From Owenweeksia sp963758205 (GTDB lineage Bacteria > Bacteroidota > Bacteroidia > Flavobacteriales > Schleiferiaceae): a stretch of 64,000 nucleotides of DNA. The notes below the pieces were generated by a model. The model worked only from the letters and a program-made list of their open reading frames with translations, was not told the origin of the DNA and made no database searches. The stretch covers positions 1,736,001 to 1,800,000 of the forward strand of contig CAVWUM010000002.1 of NCBI GenBank assembly GCA_963758205.1, read 5' to 3'. A program made the position numbers and the translations under genes. Below are positions 44,963-55,200 of this stretch, one piece after another; position 1 is the stretch's first letter; each line of letters begins with the position of its first letter.

Positions 44963-47900
44963 TTACTTTTTAGTGGTACGTGTAGTTACAGTACCTGTTG
45001 AGGTTCTACCTGTTCCGGTTTTTCCGGTTACAATTACAGGGTCTTTACCACCACTAGCAGCATTTGTTACTCTGATCTCAGTTCCTTTTAAGGCAGCCGC
45101 CATAGCTTTTAAACTGGCATTACTTACCCCTGTAATAGTAAGTGGCAGGCTGGCCAATGCAGTTCTGGCGGTTACGCTATCCACACCCAACTCTTTGGTA
45201 AGAAAGGTACTTGCCACTTTGCTGTCTCTTCCCACTGAATCAATGCGTATGGTATTACTTCCCCGGCCTACATTGAGCGTGTTGGTTTTACTACCTCCGG
45301 TGGTGCCTCCTCCGCTAGTGCCCCCACCTGTATTTCCGCCTTTGTTTCCCAATTGTGCCAACAGGGTTTTTATATCTGTGGTTACAGCAAAGGTGTTATT
45401 GCATTTACCCTTTTCTACCAATAGCTGTATTGTTTTGCGAGGCTCATTGCTGCTAAACTGAAGCCCGACTTTAGGTCCGGGGTTTGGTAATTTATTCAGT
45501 TTAACCAACTCGCTTCTACCGTCATTCCAGGTGTATTGCTCACACGTGCGATCTATAGGAATCAGCTCTACAAAAACCAATAGCCCATCAGCATCAGTAG
45601 GGTTTATACTAAACTCCGCATTAGGTCTTGAAATCAATAATTGAATCTTGGCCGTCCGTTTTTCAGTATCTGTATAGGTAAGCTCATGAACTCCAGTAGC
45701 GTTGGCGGCCGGAACAAAAGAGAACGTACCACTTTTTTCAATAATGTTGAACTCCTTGGTGTTGGCCGTAACCTTGCCTCCTGCAGGTTTTGTAATCAGC
45801 TTTACCTCCTCCTGATTATCGGCACAAAAGCTGGTTTCCCCATTTTCTGTCTCAAAAACCAGTGGCTCAGCCGCAATGGCCAGCGTTTTGGTAACGGTAT
45901 CAAAGCAAGCCTTATTGGTTGCAGTTAGTTTTACAGTAAGCTCGTTACCGGGATTAGTTACAAAGAAACTTCGCAAATCCTTGTCGGTGCTGGTTTGTCC
46001 ATTTACCTCCCACAAATAGGTATCCGCATTTTGAGAGTCATTGGGTATGGATAAAAACACTCCATTTGGCGTGCGGTTTACACTTTTATCGTTAAGTTCA
46101 AATTGGGCAGTAGGTGCTAAAACTACTTCCACCGTAAGGGATGCCGTTTTACCTTCCACCTCATAGGTAAGCGTTATAGCTCCTGGGTTTACATTTTTGG
46201 CCGATGGGTCAAAAACCCAGATTCCATTGTCATCCTTATAGGCTCCATCGCCTTTAACCTCTCCACCTTCCGGTGAAAGAATGAAGGGGTATGTCGCCTC
46301 ATTACGGTCTGGCCGGCAAAAAACGGTTTGCGGTAAAGCTATAGTAGCCTCCACCTGTGGGAAAACATAAGTAACCGGTGGACAATCAGAGCAGCAGATG
46401 TAGGGTAGTGAGAAATCACCCACCACAACCTTATTGGTAAGGCGGCTTAAATCAAAACTAAGTTGATTGGCCAACAGCAGGTCATCACGGTTTATCTCAA
46501 TGTTGCCAATGGAAATATTGGTGGTGAGGCCAGCTGTCGCTTTACTCATAGCCGCAGCTTCTTCCCGCGATGATTTTGTGGCTTCTGTGGAAGAACCTCT
46601 TAACAAACTGAGGTTAGAGGCAGGCGCATTAGCCTTGGTGAAAACGCTCGCCCTGCTCAGGTTTGTGCTTAACACATTTGCTGATAAGGAAGGGCGTGTG
46701 TTGGCTGGAGACACGGCAAAGGTCTGATCATGATAGATCAACACAAAAGTGCCGCCTTTGGGTACGCCACCTGTATGTTCAAGGCCGGGGTGTGATTTGG
46801 CATATTCCGAGAGCAGACTTTGCTGCATTATCTTCTTTACCCTTTTCTGATATTCTTCAAAGAGGGTGTTGAACCTTGTGATGTTGCAATCAAACACAAA
46901 GCGGTCCAGATGATCTGAAATATCCTCTTCATTACCTACACGCTGAAACTCCTCATTATCGAGGTTTTCCTCAATTTTAGCCTTAAATTCTTCTGCCTTT
47001 TTTATAAGAGTAGTGTAGGTTTCCTTAAAGTCGTCATAATCCAGTTCATTGAGATTATCGGGAATGGCAACCACCGCATCTTCAATTAACGAGATCATTT
47101 GCAGCGGATACTGTATCCTTAAAATGAGGGTGCCTACCGCCAGGTTGGCAAAGTTGGAAAACCTTCCTATAAAAGTGCTAAGCAGGTTCTGAATGTTGTA
47201 TGTAGGTTGGCTGGTGCCGATAAACTGGGTGGTTACAATTTCACCAATAGTACCCTCGCGGCTTTGCCCGGTTGAGGCCTTCTTAATAATCGCTCCGTTC
47301 CCCGTGCTTCCTCCTGTAGTGGGATTATAGTATTTGTAACTTGATTTTGAGTAATCCGAATAATTAAAAACCGCCACACTGTACTCGGGGTCATTGGTTT
47401 TTTCCCTAACCCCTGTAGAGCCCTTTTCACGCGCTGACTTCGGCTGGTAATCTATATCTGCAAAGTAGTTGCTTTCTTTGGTAAGGAAACATAGCATCTC
47501 AGCGCGTAAAGCGGCATATTGGCTATCCAGATCCTGAAAGAAGCAGCTTTGATCCAACAGGGGCTCATCGGGCACCCGGCCCAGCTTAAGTGCTACAATA
47601 TCAAATGGCAGCCCGTACTGGTCACGCTGTTGCTGGATACTTTCAATGGCCGTCCTGTAGTTTTTGCCAAGATGGCCCTCAATCCTGAAAAAGTCATTTT
47701 GCCCCAGCCTGAAGCTAAGTGGCTGCCTGGTGGCTATAAACCTGTCGGTTTTTTTGGTCTCTGCATATTTTTCTGAATGAAAGGAAAGATTAGTGCTGGC
47801 GCGGCACTTGCGCTTTTTGTCATAATCCCAATGTCTGTAAAGGTTTGTTTTGCTGTTTACCTGGTAATAGTATGGGATGGCCCTCTGTGAAAGCGCATAC

Positions 47901-49084
47901 ATGGTACTCCTGCTTGGGGTAATCTCAATATTATTTACGGCAGGTACTTCAAAGGTTTGAAGCATAAGCAACAGCCTTTCATACAGGCAGCGTACTTTTT
48001 CCGTAAGATGATTTGGGGAATCATGAATGGGAGAAGGATACCAGCGGTGACGATAAATTGAGGGTTCGCAATCGCCATCATCAAAAACTTCCCCTAACAT
48101 CAGGTGGCAACCAAACAGGCTTTCATCCGGGCAGCAGATAGATAATAGGTCAAAAGCTTCTTCCCTGAATTCGTGATAGGCATCCGCAAGGTCATTCAGA
48201 TAATCATAAAAGTATTGCAGGGCCGTGGGGTCATTCTTTACCAGGTTATTGTATTCGGTGGTTAAGGCGGCACTTATTTTTTCTGCTGTAAAGCGATTAT
48301 CCTGAATACCAGCCAGGGCAGGTTGTAACAACTCGGAAGTTGCGCCAATTGCTGTGGCCAGTTGGGGAATCCCACCATTTATGGAATTAACGTAAACGCC
48401 CTGTAGCGTGCTGAGCTGAATGCCGTTTACCTGCGGCACTACGACACGTTGAATATAAACCTCAGGTAAATGAAGCGCACCGTTTACCGCCTGTTCAAGT
48501 GTGCTTTCTGTTTGCGGACTTCTAAAGCCCTGCTTGCCTGAAATCAGTTGCCTTAAAGCCTGTTTTTCAACCAACAGTTTACGGATGGTGAAAATTCGTT
48601 TTTTGCCTTTGTCGTTGCAGTCTTCAGGTATGCAGTTTTTTAAATCCTCATCCAGTTTTTCGAGGTAAAGCACCACCGCCATTTCATTAAGGGTATTTTC
48701 AGAAATGGTTGAGATTGGCGATACATCTGAGCTCTCTTCCAATGAAGCCTCTTCCTGCGTAAGCATTTCAATCAGGCGCATGCCTTTCAGGTCGGGATAA
48801 TCTACCGGGTCCACATAGGCATCTTCGCGGATGTGCGTGCAAACCGTTTCCTCCATGGCTACCAGGTAGCCCTCGGAGGTTATTCCGCAGCCCTTGCCTA
48901 TGGTAATTTCCTTTCGTTTGCCGGAAGACGAATAGCGCAGATTCAGCCCGCAGACTATACCTATGCCAATGAGTTTGTTTCGGGTAAGCCGCTCCTGCTC
49001 TTCAAGGTAAACTACCAGGTCATTAAGGTGGCCGGAGGTAAGCACCTGGTCGGCTTCAAAAATGGGGTATGTATTCGCTTTCAT
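44963..49084 (-). CDS. Giant eCIS-locus protein with PKD-like repeats (possible tail fibre)
   Basis: A 1373-residue protein, the longest gene here. The N-terminal segment FEADQVLTSGHLNDLVVYLE and IGIGIVCGLNLRYS opens a large domain (to about 860) unlike anything I can name. At about 920-1225 Ig/PKD-like units follow (GSTNVKGE-like: TLTYEVEGKTASLTVEVVLA, NDSQNADTYLWEVNGQTSTD). A Gly/Ser/Thr linker (NKGGNTGGGTSGGGTTGGS) and a C-terminal segment resembling bL12's C-terminal fold (DSVGRDSKVASTFLTKEL ... GVSNASLKAMAAALKGTEI) come last. Position after baseplate genes matches Cis13, the fibre slot. No export signal, as for other eCIS proteins. Codon and strand context are uniform with neighbours. 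Confidence 0.7.
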   Translation of the reverse strand: MKANTYPIFEADQVLTSGHLNDLVVYLEEQERLTRNKLIGIGIVCGLNLRYSSSGKRKEITIGKGCGITSEGYLVAMEETVCTHIREDAYVDPVDYPDLKGMRLIEMLTQEEASLEESSDVSPISTISENTLNEMAVVLYLEKLDEDLKNCIPEDCNDKGKKRIFTIRKLLVEKQALRQLISGKQGFRSPQTESTLEQAVNGALHLPEVYIQRVVVPQVNGIQLSTLQGVYVNSINGGIPQLATAIGATSELLQPALAGIQDNRFTAEKISAALTTEYNNLVKNDPTALQYFYDYLNDLADAYHEFREEAFDLLSICCPDESLFGCHLMLGEVFDDGDCEPSIYRHRWYPSPIHDSPNHLTEKVRCLYERLLLMLQTFEVPAVNNIEITPSRSTMYALSQRAIPYYYQVNSKTNLYRHWDYDKKRKCRASTNLSFHSEKYAETKKTDRFIATRQPLSFRLGQNDFFRIEGHLGKNYRTAIESIQQQRDQYGLPFDIVALKLGRVPDEPLLDQSCFFQDLDSQYAALRAEMLCFLTKESNYFADIDYQPKSAREKGSTGVREKTNDPEYSVAVFNYSDYSKSSYKYYNPTTGGSTGNGAIIKKASTGQSREGTIGEIVTTQFIGTSQPTYNIQNLLSTFIGRFSNFANLAVGTLILRIQYPLQMISLIEDAVVAIPDNLNELDYDDFKETYTTLIKKAEEFKAKIEENLDNEEFQRVGNEEDISDHLDRFVFDCNITRFNTLFEEYQKRVKKIMQQSLLSEYAKSHPGLEHTGGVPKGGTFVLIYHDQTFAVSPANTRPSLSANVLSTNLSRASVFTKANAPASNLSLLRGSSTEATKSSREEAAAMSKATAGLTTNISIGNIEINRDDLLLANQLSFDLSRLTNKVVVGDFSLPYICCSDCPPVTYVFPQVEATIALPQTVFCRPDRNEATYPFILSPEGGEVKGDGAYKDDNGIWVFDPSAKNVNPGAITLTYEVEGKTASLTVEVVLAPTAQFELNDKSVNRTPNGVFLSIPNDSQNADTYLWEVNGQTSTDKDLRSFFVTNPGNELTVKLTATNKACFDTVTKTLAIAAEPLVFETENGETSFCADNQEEVKLITKPAGGKVTANTKEFNIIEKSGTFSFVPAANATGVHELTYTDTEKRTAKIQLLISRPNAEFSINPTDADGLLVFVELIPIDRTCEQYTWNDGRSELVKLNKLPNPGPKVGLQFSSNEPRKTIQLLVEKGKCNNTFAVTTDIKTLLAQLGNKGGNTGGGTSGGGTTGGSKTNTLNVGRGSNTIRIDSVGRDSKVASTFLTKELGVDSVTARTALASLPLTITGVSNASLKAMAAALKGTEIRVTNAASGGKDPVIVTGKTGTGRTSTGTVTTRTTKK

Positions 49085-49098
49085 AGTCTGATGCTTTA

Positions 49099-49228
49099 GA
49101 GCCCCCGACCCCCAAATGGGGCTTTTTCAGGGCGTATATTTTATGTCTCTTTTTATGTCGCTTTCTTTCAATAATTTCATTTTCGCTTCCACACGTACAG
49201 GTCCCCCTTAGGGGGATTTAGGGGGCTC
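49099..49228. repeat. GC-rich inverted-repeat element inside the eCIS operon
   Basis: The arms GAGCCCCC (49099-49106) and GGGGGCTC (49221-49228) are complementary, with extra hairpins CCCCAAATGGGG (49111-49122) and TCCCCCTTAGGGGGA (49202-49216). It resembles the element at 7404-7475. It fills the only gap between cis12 and the giant gene and ends on the cis12 stop codon; it may act as a partial terminator or mRNA stabiliser. Confidence 0.6.
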
Positions 49229-52205
49229 ATTCTTCCAATTCCTCCAACGGTTTAAACTGTCCCAACACCGTGCTACCCAGCATTACGGGGTTTTCATTTT
49301 CACTATCTACACAATCATGTAAATGGGCATGCGGGTGTATATTTTTCAGGTTTTGGATGATCTCAACTAAGGCTGCCAACCTGTTTTTAAGAGCAACTGG
49401 GTCGGGCTCAGGTTTGGCCTGCTCTTCCAGCCAGTTACGCCAGGCCTTTTCAAAAACTTCCATTTGCTCCTGGTCAATCCAGCATATTTTTAACCCAATG
49501 TGTGCAGGTATTTCTAAGCGCATAGTCCGCTCAGCAAACCGCCTGAACTCCATAGAGCGAAAACGCTCAGGCCAGTACGGTAGCACTACCGAAACCCTGA
49601 ATGAATATGGATCTTCTTCTCCGCAGGTCAGGCAGTTTTTATCCAGGCAAACCTCCAACAGGCGATCGTCAGTTTTTTTAGGACGCAGTAAAATATGCTC
49701 CACCAGGTGCATTCCCTCCTCAGTGCATGTATCCTTCAGCAGGTATTTCAGCTCCTCAATGTTTTTATCTCGGGCGGCCTCTGTGGGGTAAAACATGCTG
49801 GTGCCAATAATCTTATTATTCTTAGCTACCAGGTTAAAGTAGAATTTACCGTCCTCCGCTTTTTCTCTTTTATATTGGTCATCAAGCAGGCCATTTTCCT
49901 TTATGGATGAAATACCATTCTTAGCGCTTTGCTCGGTAGTATAGCCCTCACTTCGCAGCAGCACATTGCCGTTATACGTTTTCACGCGAAAGCGAAATTC
50001 TTCGGCAGCATCCTTATAAATTTCAAAAAGGTCATCCACAGGGCTGCACTCCAGTTTTCTACGAAAGAAATCCTCAAAGCCCAAAAGGCGGCTTACGCGT
50101 TTTTCAAAACCCGAAACATTGGCCGTATTCCACAGCTCATTTTGGTCACTATAATCCAACCCTTTTCCACGTTCACTGCTCAGTTCGGGGTAGTCTCTCA
50201 AAAAGCGGATTTTATCCAGAATCAATTCTTCGGGTGCCTCAGATTCTTTTAATACATGAGTAAGCGCGGCATACTCCGAAAATTGCTCACCAAAACGGGC
50301 TATAAGGTGATTCAAAAAGCGGTTACGCCTTTCGCGGAATTGTTCCTTGTCTTCAAAAAGTCCCGCCAGTTCTGACTTTAAGGCAACCGCATCTTTGTAA
50401 AACTCATTTTCAAAGTCGCCTTCAATAGCGCTTATGTTTTCTAAATATTGAGAAAAATAGGTGTGATCAACGCCCTCATTCCAGCCGTAAATGTTCCTGA
50501 TGTTGGCTAATTGACTTAAATAATTGGCCAATAGCTGATCAAAAAACAGGAGGTAGGATTTTAGTTGTTTGGCCTGGGCCATTCGGGCATTTTGTGCTTC
50601 GCGACTCAGGTTTTCATTAAGGGGAAGACCTTTGGCTCCAATGCCATAAGTCAGCGGAAATTCATTTTGAATAGTATAATGTTCTTCAAGGTTGCGGAGC
50701 TTACCTTCCGGGATGGGCAAATCGGTGTCATGCTCCATCAGGGCAATTCTTTCCGTTATCCCATTCAGCATTTCCAGCTTCTGTTGAGTTTCCTCAAGAT
50801 CAGCGATAAAAGGGATGTCGGCTTTAAACAGTAGAAACTTGCTCTTGCGTATCGCCAACCTGGCTTTATGGCCATCCGAAATATCAAGCGTCCACCTGCG
50901 GTTTGTGGCCATACGGTTTCCGGACTCATCGTATTGGGTCATCATAAAATTCCGCACGGCCTTTACACCGGGTATATCCATAATGATATTGATCATATCC
51001 GATGCGTAGAGGCAGGCTCCCAGCTTGCTGTCATTCAAATCTTCATCTAAAATGAACCCGTGGTCAAGCATAGGTCCTTCAAATATTTCATCAGGCGAAA
51101 GCCCTTGCTCTAAAAGAGATTTAAGCGTATGCGCAGGTATAGGAGGGGAGAGGTACAGTTGTAATTCATGATATATTTGGGCCTGCACCGTTTCAAGGTC
51201 TGCATCATTTTCTAGATCAAGATCTGCGCAAATGGCCACATCTTCAATAGGCACTATGTTGATATCCAAAAAGTCTTCGCAAAGATTGCGGTTAGCCATT
51301 AGCTTTTTGCGTGTGGTTTCTATCAGTTCACCAATACGTTTTAGCTTTTTAAGATATTTTGGAATTATAGCGCCAAATGCGGTTTTCAGCAGCTCCGCTT
51401 CAATTTTATCTGAAGTGATTTCAGCATCATTTTTATTGGAAATGAAAGTGACTTTCACCTCCTTTAGGTGCACACTTTTATTCGCTCCACCGCTCTTGTA
51501 ATTTACGGTAAGGTCTCCCTGCCAATAGGTTTTTTTAAGTTGAGGATTGGCCACACTCATGGAGGTAAGGATATCTGCTTCCGCGAAACCGAGTAGGTCT
51601 TCGTTACGTTTGCTCCACTTGGGCAACAATACTTCTACGGTAAGGCCCGCCAAATCTCCACGGAAAACTTTATGAAAAAGCAGGGCCGAATTTAAATCAC
51701 CAACCTCGCGGTCCTCACCCAACTCGAGCAACACATTATAAAGGCCGCGCAGTTTTACCTCAGTAAGTTCCGGCAATTGGGTGGTAATAAGTTGACTCTC
51801 ATCGCAATCGGCCCAAAGCTTTATTTCACCCCGCTCTGCACAGCTCAGCCAGGCATTATCCACGCCTATAATGTCAATTAAGAGTTTACGATAATCAAGC
51901 TCCGTAAAAGCGCGGTTGGTAAGTATATTCTTTGCAGTATGAAACTGAAAGGCATGCTCACCCTCTGTGGTTTCGGCAACAATATCCTTCATCTCAAAAC
52001 CGGTGCGGTATCCTAAGTCGGTAATAGCATAGGCAAGCACTTCCAGTATGGTTATTCCCGGATCGTGCGTATTGAAATCCGTCCACAATTTAGTGGCAAT
52101 GCTTTCCAAATACTTCAATCCTTCCTGCCGCAGAAAGTAGTAGTCCTGACTTTCGCGCAGATTTGGATTTTGCGATATGGTTATTGATTCGCTCACGTTA
52201 CGCAC
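49227..52205 (-). CDS. cis12: eCIS baseplate protein Cis12-like
   Basis: A 992-residue protein. The N-terminal signature LWTDFNTHDPGITILEVLAY plus AITDLGYRTGFEM marks the baseplate family of Afp12/PVC12 (a gp6-J relative). It is otherwise charged and helical, with several Cys near TCGEEDPYSFRV and the C-terminal IHPHAHLHDCVDSENENPVM. It would form the outer wedge of the baseplate with Cis11. It overlaps the end of cis11 by 13 bp. Length is at the upper end for Bacteroidota homologues. Confidence 0.85.
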   Translation of the reverse strand: MRNVSESITISQNPNLRESQDYYFLRQEGLKYLESIATKLWTDFNTHDPGITILEVLAYAITDLGYRTGFEMKDIVAETTEGEHAFQFHTAKNILTNRAFTELDYRKLLIDIIGVDNAWLSCAERGEIKLWADCDESQLITTQLPELTEVKLRGLYNVLLELGEDREVGDLNSALLFHKVFRGDLAGLTVEVLLPKWSKRNEDLLGFAEADILTSMSVANPQLKKTYWQGDLTVNYKSGGANKSVHLKEVKVTFISNKNDAEITSDKIEAELLKTAFGAIIPKYLKKLKRIGELIETTRKKLMANRNLCEDFLDINIVPIEDVAICADLDLENDADLETVQAQIYHELQLYLSPPIPAHTLKSLLEQGLSPDEIFEGPMLDHGFILDEDLNDSKLGACLYASDMINIIMDIPGVKAVRNFMMTQYDESGNRMATNRRWTLDISDGHKARLAIRKSKFLLFKADIPFIADLEETQQKLEMLNGITERIALMEHDTDLPIPEGKLRNLEEHYTIQNEFPLTYGIGAKGLPLNENLSREAQNARMAQAKQLKSYLLFFDQLLANYLSQLANIRNIYGWNEGVDHTYFSQYLENISAIEGDFENEFYKDAVALKSELAGLFEDKEQFRERRNRFLNHLIARFGEQFSEYAALTHVLKESEAPEELILDKIRFLRDYPELSSERGKGLDYSDQNELWNTANVSGFEKRVSRLLGFEDFFRRKLECSPVDDLFEIYKDAAEEFRFRVKTYNGNVLLRSEGYTTEQSAKNGISSIKENGLLDDQYKREKAEDGKFYFNLVAKNNKIIGTSMFYPTEAARDKNIEELKYLLKDTCTEEGMHLVEHILLRPKKTDDRLLEVCLDKNCLTCGEEDPYSFRVSVVLPYWPERFRSMEFRRFAERTMRLEIPAHIGLKICWIDQEQMEVFEKAWRNWLEEQAKPEPDPVALKNRLAALVEIIQNLKNIHPHAHLHDCVDSENENPVMLGSTVLGQFKPLEELEE

Positions 52206-55200
52206 ACTTTTTCAATGAATATTTCATGCTCCGCCTGTGGTACCGAAACCAGTATGGATCTTCCGGTACTGGCAACCGCCTCTTTCACTTCCTTACGGGG
52301 ATTATCACCTATTTTCTGGAAAATCCGCAGGTCGCGCAGGTAGTTTACATATTCCCGTTCTTCTATAAAATCCAGTATTACTGATTCATGTAGGCTTCCG
52401 CCAAAATCAATTCGCGCTTCTTCATCAAAAGCCCAGGGTGCCAAAAAGCGGGTGATGTCCTCTTTCAGTTTATTGGTGAAGATGGTTTCATCAAGCCCTT
52501 CATGCAGCTCAACTACGCAATACACCTGCACCTGCTCAAACTGTGGGTTATCTACCGTAAGGTTCACCCACTTGGAAGTGTGCATCTCCAGGAAGTTTTC
52601 AATCTCATTGCGTAGTGCCTTACTGGTGTAGGGTTCGAGTGGGTTGGCCGCCAGGTCACTTTTTTGGTTGGGGATGGGAATTACGGCTACATGCCCCGGT
52701 CTTTTTTCATTGTACACATCCTTACCTATTTCAGTATGGGGCAGGCATTTCACCTTATAAATGGCCGGAAAGTGCTCCAATACCAAGTGCTCATAATCCC
52801 AAATGGTAATGGCGCGCTCTTTATGTCTCAGCCGTTCACTTACCCTTGTATAAAAGGCTTCATCTGCTTCAGCACTGCGGCCCCCAAATGAATTGTAGGG
52901 CTGTGTCACTTTTTTGATAGAGGCATCTTTCACCAAAAGGCTGTTGATGGTTCCTCCTTCAAGCGGGGTTGCTAAAAAGTCGGGGTCATTATTCTTATCT
53001 GCAAATACGGCTTTGGCGGCCTGGGCGCGTATGTCAATAGCCTGGCTCACGCCATCTGTGTCGGTTTCCACGTGGGCGCGTATCCAATGGTAGCCTGCTG
53101 GCAATAAGGTGTTATCATTATTTACCCCTTTCGGGAAGGAGAAGGTGATGACGCCACTCTTCACCAGATTATCCGTAGCATCGGACAATTCTGTCTTTTC
53201 AAATGCCGTCCAGTTATTTTTATGAAGATAACTCCAATGGACCTTTGGATTATCTTTTAATGGGTTTTCGCTTCCTTCCGCTAACTGAAAAAGTAACGAC
53301 AAATTCTGGGGCGGCTGTAAATCCTTTAAGCCAAGGTAAAACTGACCTTCGCCTGCAAATTGCGGTAGCAAAGGGATGTTTCCCGAAGTGGCCAGTAAGT
53401 AGGGGTGAAGTTCATGTGCACCAAAAACTCCTGAATGAAAAAACTGGGCAGTGCGGTTTTCGAAGGCCGGTAGTTGCAGTTTTTCGTTTACCGGATACGC
53501 GGTAAAATCAATGGTTTGGGCAGCGGTGTAATTTAACTTTACCGATACAACCTCAGGTGTAAAGGGCTGCTCAGGTGCGGTGCTCAATTGATTTATCGCA
53601 GCATCCGTAAGTAAATTGGGGTAATCAGAATGGCCAAAATCGGGTTTATCCAGTTTTAGTTTCAGGAGTAAAGTTTCATCAAACTCATCAGCCACCAAAC
53701 CATCATTAATATTTTTAATGCGGTTTAAATCGCTAAAGTCCTTTCCAAATGTTCTGAAGCCCTGTCTGCCGGGAGATTCTAATAAGAATGCGAATAACGG
53801 CCCGGCCCACCCCCAAATCCATGGCTCAGCAATGTAGGTGATAATAAAAATGATAAACTCTTCAACGGAGGCGCTGCCTATGTAGTCCAGTCTTCCGAAA
53901 AGCTCTTTCTGATTTGTTGAAGTAGTAGGTGCTATGGGGAAGGAGGCTGTAACTTTTGGAGTGCTGCCTTCCAAATCAAAAGTATTGAGGATACGGGCCA
54001 CGGCATACGGCCCAAAGTTTTTAAAATAGCGCAGGTCTTCATGGCCCAGTCCATACTCACGAAGTGTTTTCCACTCCAACTCAATCTCAATAGAAGTTAG
54101 GTTTTTTGAGGCTGCCTCCCGGTGACCAACTTCGATGTAATCTCCTTTTTTAGGCTGTGGCCCGAAGGGGTAAAATGGCTTGGACGGATCAATCGGCCCC
54201 AATGAGGTTTCCACTTTTAGATTGGTGGCACCACTCACTCTTACCTCCAGGTCAATCTTTTCAATTTTGATGTCCTTAAGTTGCTGATAGGGGTAGTTGG
54301 TGTCCTTATCATTTCTGAGTAAAAATCTTACTAACGGTAAAGTTGTGTTATAGGAGCCAAGGTGAACTTCACTGTTATACGGGAAAGTGGGCTCCGCATC
54401 TTCGGGCAATATCCCGTAGAAATACAGCTTGTCATCATTGGGTAAATCCAGACTACCGGGATTACTTAAAGGGAGTTCTATCCAGCCTTTTTCTCCTGTT
54501 ATTTCAGCTTTGAAATCATTGTGATCAAAACCACTTTGATCAATAGCAGCATCAGCATCTATAGCAATTACCACCTCGCGAATCCCTTCTTCGAGGTAAA
54601 GCATGGTAGAGGCCACAGCAAAGCCGATTTCAGGTAATTGCATTTGATTAGTGCCAAACTGAGGCCAGCGTTTATTTTCCTCTACCGCTTCCAGCCCGTC
54701 AAGTGAATTGGCTACCGGGGCGCTGTAAATTCTTTTTACCAGCCGGAGTTCTTCATCAGGTGCAAGGCTATCTTCTTTCTCTATAAAAACAGAATGAAGA
54801 AGCTCCACTTTTGCCTTGTTGAGAGCAACATCTTCAGCTACTTCATACACCACAATTTTACCAAGGTCATCTTTACCCGCCTTTAATGGTGTGCCCTTTT
54901 CCAGCAGGTAGCTGTCCACATTTTTTTGCAATTCAAAAATCAGATGGACATTATCAGGCACCGCAGCCTTTTTAGGTAGTGTCAGTACATCTTTATAATA
55001 AAAATCAAGATGTTGCTGCGTAAAGGTATTGAGATGCTCATAGGCATATTCCATCAACTTTAAAAAGCCAAGTAAAAGTGCCACATGGGGCTGGTGATCT
55101 TCATAAGTAGTAATGGATTCGTCAAAGTACTTAGCTGCTGACGAAACTATGCGCCCCCAAAGTTTAAAAATGCGGTCAAAAAGTATATGAAGAGCTTCCT

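Noticed and set aside
44973..48000. Plus-strand open frames of 80-160 codons opposite the giant eCIS gene
   Set aside because: They are antisense shadows of a long conserved minus-strand gene with no start signals or recognisable domains.
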